Assembly: GCA_032622095.1 (NCBI GenBank)
Contig: CP136062.1
Location: forward strand, 156,170,875 to 156,234,874
Source of the DNA: Siphonodentalium dalli
Taxonomy: Eukaryota; Mollusca; Scaphopoda; Gadilida; Siphonodentaliidae
DNA: 64,000 bases
Direction: 5' to 3'
A program made the position numbers and the translations under genes. The notes below the pieces were generated by a model. It ran no database searches. It saw only the letters and a program-made list of their open reading frames with translations, and was not told where the DNA came from. Shown here one piece after another: positions 56,326 through 64,000 of this stretch (positions are counted from its first letter, which is position 1; each line of letters begins with the position of its first letter).

Positions 56326-56819
56326 GGTCCTGCTAATGTGATGTGTGTGATGCTGGTGGTCTCTGTTGAATTGATATAATGCGATTTGTGCGAACTGATG
56401 CTGTTAAGACAAAGTACCGTTATTTTTCAAATGTTGTCATTTTCTGGGTGTATGGCTAATACGAGCGGTTTGGAATAAAACCAGTGCATGTTTGGCACAT
56501 AACAAAACATAGACATTTTGAACAAATATAATAATGGCTGCTCTGGTGTTTGCAAAACGATGTGAATTGCCATCTTGCTATAGTCGATTTGCCACAACTA
56601 ATACAACCAATATAAACATATCTCGCAATATATATGTGTTGGAATGTTTGATACACACAATGTCTTTTCATATTGCAGATTTTCCGAACGTCGCACAAAT
56701 GACAATTTTAGAACAAATAACGTACATGTTCTTAATAGCGTAAATTTGCCATGACAGCATCTTAGCAATTCAACAGGGCCCACCAGCATCGCATCACATT
56801 GGCGGGACCAATTGACCAG
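56326..56819. mobile_element. Foldback element 1 (arm B)
   Basis: Counterpart of 17778-18260. The left arm lost a GATGT unit (GTGATGTGTGTGATGC), and the right arm differs at a few bases. Confidence 0.7.
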
Positions 56820-57460
56820 TTGTGATACTGTAATAGGATGAAACTTTAATGGTCTGACTGTATTTGTGTTCGAGGGTACGCCAATACATGGGATTCGTTA
56901 ATCAAATAATTTATTATTGCGACAGTTCTTTAATCTTAGTGTTCGATATTCCGAGAGTTCGATACTTAAGAATTTACAGCGACGTGGACATGAATAACAG
57001 TCGGGCCTCAGCAACATAAAATAAAAGTTCCCTGAGGCATCACCATGCGCAAAAGAATCCCACCGGTATCAAATTTAAACACCATACCTACATTTGGGAA
57101 CAGACAATTAACACACGCGTATATATAATTGCGTAAATGATACACAAATATCCATATGTTTGTCTTTGTCGTGTCTTATACATGTATGTTACAACATATG
57201 GGACTTATTGGTGCTCTATATAAAGATTCACGTACATGCACGTGCGTGAGCGACACATACACGTGTAATAATTTAACGCGATGCTGGAACGGATGCCAGC
57301 TTCTGTATGTGAGGAAACTACATGCTATTCTGAAAGCTAGCGCGACCTACATGTATATTTACATATTCGCGACTTTCGGACTATCGAATAATCGTAATAT
57401 CTAACTATCTGACAAACGAACTGCCCTAATTTTTTCGTCGTTTGACAAATATACAGCATT

Positions 57461-58762
57461 CATATTTGAGAATATGTGGGACAGTTGAAGCATAGATCTC
57501 CAGATCAAAGATTTACCCCACCCCCAATAATACTTAATCCCATAGAAATGTATTCAACTTGGCGGGGCCTAATTTATATATTTTTTTTTTAGTAAAAAAA
57601 CAGGTTCAAAATAGAAAGAATTTTTTTTTTGTTACATAAAGGGCTCATATATACGTAGAAATATATTTTCTTACTCTTCAATTTGATGTATCCCGTGTAA
57701 AAACATGGTCCAGAAAAACTACTGTTATGAGCACAGGTCTGACGGAAACCGGCTGTTGAAATCCCTCGATCGAGATGGTGTCCGCTCAACTCGGTCAAAG
57801 AGCCGGATTTTGACCACACCGACTTGTGCTTCAAAAACGCACTAAACGGTAAGTAGTATATATATATTATACATAATTAGAAGCGGAATCACGGCATCAT
57901 ATCTCTCGTATTTATTGAAATAATCAGTTTCATAAAACCGGAAGCAAATTTAAATTGTCCAAAACAAGCCATTTTGTAAGTAAGCTGATATGACGTAACA
58001 CTAATTTGTCATTGGCCCAATATAAATCAAATATATAACGAAGAAGTAATGTACATACGCTCTAAATATTTACGAAGTTATATTCTTGTCCATGTGTATG
58101 TTTTGAAATCGGCATTCGTGTTAATTCAATCTTTATCTATTATTTTCATTTTTTATAAATACATATTGTGTTGCATAGAACTATATATAGTACTCACGGC
58201 AGACTCGCACAAAATGGCTGGTTTTGGAAAATTTATATTTGCTTCCGAATTCATTAATCTGATTTTTTTCAATAATTACGAGAGATACGATGCCGTGATG
58301 TGGCCAGATTGGTTTGGGTGTGTCAGTAAATAATTCCGCTTCTAATGATGTATAATATATATATTTTACTTACCGTTGAGAGTTTTTGAAGCGCAAGTCG
58401 GTGTAAAAATCCGACTCGCTGACCCAGTTTAGCGGACACCATCTAGAACGAGTGATTTTAGCAGTCGGTTTGCGCCAGACCTGTGCTCATATCCGGAGTT
58501 TTTCTGAACCAATTTTACACGGCATACTTAAAATTGAAGAGTATTAAAATATCTTTCTACCTATATATGAAGCATTTATGTTGCTAACATTATTTTTGTG
58601 TGTTTTGAACCTGTTTGTGGACTTTGAGAAAGTTATAACAAATTAGGGCCGTCCGCGTTCGATACCTTTCTATTATAGGAAGAATAATATTAAGTATTAT
58701 AGGGGCGTGGCATTTTTTGTTTGTTCTGGCGACCTGTGAGTTAAAGATGCCCAAATTTGATA
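57461..58762. mobile_element. Foldback element 2 (arm B)
   Basis: Counterpart of 18911-20200. Arm B keeps AATATTAAGTATTATAGGGGCG at 58684-58705, which pairs better with the left-arm reverse complement (TTAAGTATTATTGGGGGTGG) than arm A does. Part of the arm A divergence is therefore a later small deletion. Confidence 0.8.
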
Positions 58763-59069
58763 AAATACAAAATACACCTAATGTGACAAAATACACCAAA
58801 TTTGACAAAAACAAAACTTTGGCAACATAAGCATGGACGCTATCATAGACGATTTTGGAATGTTTGCTAGACTGACCACAGTCAAACGTGCTAAAAAGTT
58901 GCTCTTTTGAAATTCGACATTTGGCCATCAATACTTCATAATGATAATGCAGGGTTCGTTGTGCCATTCATTTTCTTGTATACAAACTGTGCATTTGAAG
59001 GTTGTTTGCTGTCAAACCGTCAGGGCATCTTTAAGTCATCGCTAGCAACGTTAGATGTCCTCACAAAAC

Positions 59070-62000
59070 CTAAGTATACACAATGATGCGAGTCTTTCCA
59101 GTAGGAGCGTGGACGAACAAAGTATGAGGAGTTCCAACTCTAGAACATCCTACATACAGTTGTCCATGCGAAAATTAAGACAGTTGTAAACAAACAACAA
59201 ATACAGTTTGGCCTTGAGACTTATTAATTGAAATGGCAAAGCTCAATTTTTGATTTTAGTTTCTTAAACCGAAACGGAATGTCAGATGGTATGGGGTGTG
59301 CATGGCATAAACACATCTTCTCCATTACCACAGCCAGACAGAATAGTAGCCACAATGACATGCGCCAATAGCTTAGTGACCACCAGCCGTGTTCCGTTGA
59401 AAATGTTGCACAGACGCATGGTTTTGCTACTGCTTTCAGACAAATATGGTGAAGAGGAAGACATGGTGGCTCTAATAAATTAAATTATGTGCGATAGGTG
59501 ACAACCTCTGATGAATCTGTAACAACGTCAACTGATGTGTAGGAATGGGAGCTCCCGGGCATTTCATTAACACGTTTGTTGTTGATGCTGTTCAGTCACA
59601 GACATTGGCGCAATAATTGCAAGTTCACATGTTTTGATAGTGGTCGCGTAGGCTTGAGAATACACGTGAAACGGGGAAGGATCCACACACCATCATCGTC
59701 TAAAAACACTTTAGTTTCTCTAAGTTGTTGTAATGTTCGAGCGAACTGTGCGAAACCTGGTTCCCATGGAGTTGTGCTCGCAGCGATTCATGGTTAACAT
59801 GGTGCCGCAACGAAGAAGACTTCACGCAAGCCTGGTTCTCGTCAGCTTTCGTCCCCCTGGTAATGACTGGTAAAGTTTGCCTAAAGTCACCAGACAACAT
59901 GACAGTGAGTCTCCCCATTTGTGGATTTGTATCCCGCACGTCTTTTAATGTTATGTCAATTGCCTCCAATGCTCTGGTATGTGCCATTGTGCATTCATCC
60001 CATGCAATCATCTGTCACGTTCTGAAAAATTGCGCAAGTCCGGAAGTTTTGGAAATGTTGCAAACCGGAGCATCATTGGTGACCAAGTCCAAAGACAACT
60101 TAAAGGCAGAATGAGCTGTGGCAGCATTACCCGACGAAGCAACATGTTCGTGACGAAGTTTCCCTAGTTCCAGCAGGTGCATCGTGAAAACATATTCCTC
60201 CAGTATGAGATTGCACTCCACCGATGGTGGAATATACTACCCTTTATTCGTGTAAACAAATTTTTTTCATTTTCATTAATGTATCTGACCAAAGAATCGA
60301 TTTCGTTGAATGTTTGCCGTAATATCTCGTTGTCAGAATGTTCAGCTCGCTTCAGTTTGAGGCCGACCAAGCGTATGCAGTCCTTCTCCTCGCATAGCAA
60401 TAACCATGTCTTCTATATCTATTAATGCGACAATGAAGACCTCATCACTGTAGGCACTTTCCATTTCCGGGTATCTTAATTGAACCTGGTGTTTAAAATC
60501 TTCAGAAAAATCATCCCGTTATTGGTATAGTATTAAAGGATCACAAACTTCACATGTTTTGAGGATAATTGCAGATAATTCTGAGGCTTGTTGCTGAATG
60601 CGATGCCGAAGCTTTCATTAAAGTTGCATCCCATTTGGTATCGTCTTCGAGCAGTTCGCGCTTAACGCATGCTTCTCGGTAAGTAGCGCATACGTCGCCA
60701 TCCACAATCCGGAGATCTGCAAACGAAGTTGGACAACTGACTTCACGTAGGAGTAGTCTTTAAAACAAACATGAATGTTGGTTGGGATGGACGGTGTGTA
60801 CTCCATAAAGCAGTGTCAAGTCTAATGTCAGCATGATTGTCTAGAGCACCTCAGTTTCTTCAAGTTCATCTGTTGTTACACCACGTGTAGTTGGGTGGTA
60901 TTGGGTTATAAAACAACGTTTGTGCAAAGGAATCGTCTTGACACAGTTTAAAGAAAACCGTCAGTATAGTATCTCACGGTGATATTGCTGCGTTATCGGT
61001 GGGTAGAATAAAACCGCTGACCATTTTCCAACTGGACAGCAAGTTGTTGGATGGCAGGATGTCGTTCGTGGATTGGAAATCCAGATATCCTCCACAAAGC
61101 TTCATTGCTGCTTATATATCGGCCCATCTGGTATTGGGTAACTTCATCGTGGACATCTTGCTGAAGTGCATGCATAGCAGCATCCGATGTTTTGTTGTCG
61201 CCTTCGAGCAATTCGCGCTTAACACATGTTTCTCGATAAGTAACCCAGACGATGCCATCCACAGTCCGGTGATCTGCAAAAACGTGGGAGGTGGGACCCT
61301 TGACTTCATGTAGTAGTCTTAAATGGAAACATTCATGTTGGCTGGAATGGACGGTGTATACTCTCCCTATAGTAGTGTCGTGTCTAATTACAGCATTGTA
61401 TTCTACTACAGAACCTCGTTTTCTTCTATTCCATCTGTTGTTACGCTACGTGCAATAGGATTGTACCTGGTGATAAAACAACGTTTGTGCCAAGGAATCT
61501 TCCTGACACAGTGCTATTGCCTGATTTGCAGCATTATCGGCGGTAAAATAAACCCGCTGACCATTTTCCAAATGGACAGCAAACTGCTAGATGCCATGAT
61601 GTTGTTAGTGGACTAAAATTTCAAATATCCCATAAAACCTTCATTGTTGTGTATATATCTGATTGCTTTTAAACCACCGTCTCCAGGTCTCCTTCGCATG
61701 TAAGAAGGATACTCATCCTCGGCTGTTTTAGTCTCCAGAATAAACGATTCGCGTTACCGTTTCTTGCACTTATTGTCTTTCATACACGGTGATTTGTGTT
61801 TATTGGAATTGAATGGACCGTGTACCATTATTGTGTGTCTCGACAATGTCGAAGAGCCATCTGTCTGTTGCAGGATATGGAATCTCTGCCGATATGATGG
61901 ATTCAAGCTGGTTGGATTGAATTTTGGTGATGAGCCAAATCAAAATATGCGCATGCGGCAACGAATTCTATGGCGGACTTTTGGCACCGCACTGGTCCGG

Positions 62001-62728
62001 CAATTTGGGACATTGTCATGAGGTCCATTACTTTCAGTACTAGGTGGAATGTCAGTGAGATAATATCTGTGACGTAAGTTTGACCAAGTAGAAGCTCACA
62101 TTGTGTTTCCTTCCATTTTGAATTACATGTGATTGTTATAAGTAGATCGGATCGGTCGTAATGCCGAACAAAGGTCATGGCATGAAATGACAGGCATAAA
62201 AGTCCATACAAGAGACGGTCTTTCTATAGTTTCACCTGCCTGTGGAATTCCAAAGTGATAACCCTCTTCCCCATTCACAAACAACAGAGGTTACAATAGG
62301 ACATCATGCTATCTGTGTTTCGATGTTGCGTCTGAGATTATTATATCTGCATTTTAAAACAATATCCCTGGTTTCATATACCAACCAGTCACGATCACAG
62401 CTACTTCGTGGCATTACGGTGCATTAAAACGGCGAGCATGCTCTCCAGATTGAACATTGTCAGCATCAATGACAACTTCTTGTTCTTGTCTAGGTGCACA
62501 TTCCAAGGTGTACTTAGACCTTTGAACGCTATTGGTTGAATGTAGCATGTTCTGTAATTTCACAATGATATCAAATCGTGTTCCTTGGTTTCCGTTGTAT
62601 CTACTCTGCGTCTGGCTCTGATGATCTCGCACAAAGTAAAGTTTTAGATATCGAGGTTGTTCGTCAGGCAGCGGCTGGAGGGATCCGAATATGTGGTAAA
62701 CCTGCCCTTGGACTTTAGATATAGGCAT
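59070..62728 (-). pseudogene. Decayed Helitron Rep/helicase gene (arm B)
   Basis: Counterpart of 20508-24182 with the same lesions, including the missing Walker A region and the internal duplication. It therefore decayed before the large duplication. Some frames are longer here: the helicase block with AWDECTMAH and GDFRQTLPVI is open over 103 codons (60011-59700), and the Rep block over 102 codons (62211-61903, including MTMSQIAGPVRCQKSAIEF). Helitron proteins cut and paste by rolling-circle replication in living copies; this one is a fossil. Confidence 0.92.
60648..61607. repeat. Tandem duplication of about 550 bp inside the Helitron (arm B)
   Basis: Same doubled anchors, at 60648 and 61205, with the same 557 bp spacing as in arm A. 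Confidence 0.88.
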
Positions 62729-63418
62729 ACGCCCTCCTTCCCCGTTGATATTGGGACCTATCGATGTTATCTGAACTGCGATATTGTAGTTGAATGTTAT
62801 TCAGAAAATGTTTCGATTCGGGCGTGGTGCCGACCAGAAGACTCCGATGGTTCTAGACGCATGGTTATTCTCATCGTTCAGATATGTACCCCACATAATA
62901 TATAATATAAAAAAACTGCTGTGTTGAGAGCCCCATGCTATTATAATTAAACTGTATAATTGAATAATGCGCATATCGTTCTACAGAGGTACATATACCG
63001 CGGTTCGTTCTAGATGAAACAACCGAGCCGAACACTGAAACAAACGCAAAAAAATGTATTAATGTCAATTTTGCCCCCATTTGTGGCCAAATTATCCACC
63101 ACATAATTAATTATGTTGTGCATCAGCGACACTTTTTAGAAACGTTTATCTTATCTATTATGGTCTTAATCCAATTAACCGACATCAATTCCCGTTCAGT
63201 ATATCATGTAGACGTCTACATATCAGTTTCTATGAAAATCGTTGAATTAGTTTTATCAATTGTGTTGCTCCTCATCCGTGATATCAATTCCTGACCCAAA
63301 ATGGAAGCCAGCCGGAACATTTATGCTACGCCATTAGTGTTCGTATAGCGCAGATATCTACATATACGTTTGGGGACATCCAGGATACAAATGTGTTGTC
63401 AATCTTGGTGGTTCGCCC

Positions 63419-63859
63419 AATCATTGACTTCGGCGGTGGAACGTTTGCAACTTTAAATCATACCTTAAATTCCATGTACAATGGACATGACTATATATTG
63501 GTTTGGTGGAAATCTAAATTGACATCAGCAAAGCGTGTATCATGTTTGAGCTCTTTCACTGATGCACAACTGTGACATCGACTTTCTTATCCTTAAACCA
63601 AACCATTAGACTCCCTATCATCGATTACAGAATATTTTTTTTTATAAATGTGTGGTCTGTGTCATTTGGGGACCTTTAAACTACACCATTAATGCCACTA
63701 TGATGGAGCTGGCTAACGACTCGTCAACTTAGCATTTCAATAACCCCCAAGGCAAGTATGCAAGGATGACTCGCATTTAATGTCCACAAATTTGAAGGAC
63801 TGCGAACGAAAGAAATGATTTATTCCACCGAGCCCGTTTCTTATACCATTGAATTGTAT
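63419..63859 (+). repeat. Interspersed repeat family R, arm B copy
   Basis: Counterpart of 24880-25320 at offset 38539, with few changes. Confidence 0.8.
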
Positions 63860-64000
63860 GATAAATGTGTTTTGGGAGGTCTATTTTACTTTAAACAGTT
63901 AACCATATATACCCCGTTCATATATCTAATGGTGGTATCTTAATAACAGGGTCGTTTGATTCTATATTTTATGGAAATACTAATAATGCAACACGTTCGA

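Larger units (their letters stand above)
39448..64000. repeat. Arm B of the large direct segmental duplication
   Basis: Second copy of 927-25461, with the same gene, tandem arrays, foldback elements and Helitron in the same order. Main differences from arm A are: a 160 bp segment missing at 46774/46775, the left half of a palindrome replaced near 48800, an extra tandem unit at 55013-55387, and a slightly shorter GGGAC/CCCTAA array. The copy runs off the end of the window. Confidence 0.95.

Noticed and set aside
57156-57404. 82-codon plus-strand frame in arm B, rich in Cys
   Set aside because: Not preserved in arm A at about 18608-18860, so it is unlikely to be coding.

Overview
This is a eukaryotic, metazoan genomic window. 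It is AT-rich, has spliced genes and TTAGGG-type telomere-like motifs, and carries many non-LTR retrotransposon (LINE) and Helitron remnants. The gene structure and repeat types suggest a marine invertebrate, possibly a mollusc; that is inference from repeat style, not an identification.

Layout. Positions 1-926 hold a satellite of about 155-170 bp units. From about 927 a segment of at least 24.5 kb (arm A, 927-25461) is followed by a 14 kb spacer (25462-39447) full of broken retrotransposons. The same segment then starts again in the same orientation (arm B, 39448 to the window end at 64000). The offset between copies is about 38.5 kb at both ends, so the simplest reading is a head-to-tail tandem duplication with a unit of about 38.5 kb. 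The second unit runs out of the window.

Each arm carries one apparently intact protein gene: a four-exon RGK-family (Rad/Gem/Rem) small GTPase of 268 aa (A: 2748-12571; B: 41267-50884). It has a TATA box about 105 bp before the ATG and an AATAAA signal about 350 bp after the stop. The two coding sequences differ at five positions, four of them amino-acid changing. Downstream in each arm come a degenerate TCA repeat, a 3 kb array of short units mixing telomere-like CCCTAA with GGGAC motifs, a 321 bp tandem repeat, two foldback elements with long inverted arms, and a decayed Helitron on the minus strand with an internal 557 bp duplication.

The spacer holds pieces of at least four LINE types: a minus-strand RT C-terminus near 26 kb, an L1/Tx1-like RT on the plus strand at 31.6-33.25 kb, a gag-like ORF1 with zinc knuckles at 34 kb plus two copies of its upstream region, and RT fragments at 36.8 and 38.2 kb. 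It also holds a tRNA-derived SINE-like head and an unnamed repeat family ('R') that also occurs inverted in both arms.

The RGK pair is the only host gene content I can support. Everything else is repeat or mobile DNA. No RNA gene, CRISPR array or operon-type structure is visible.
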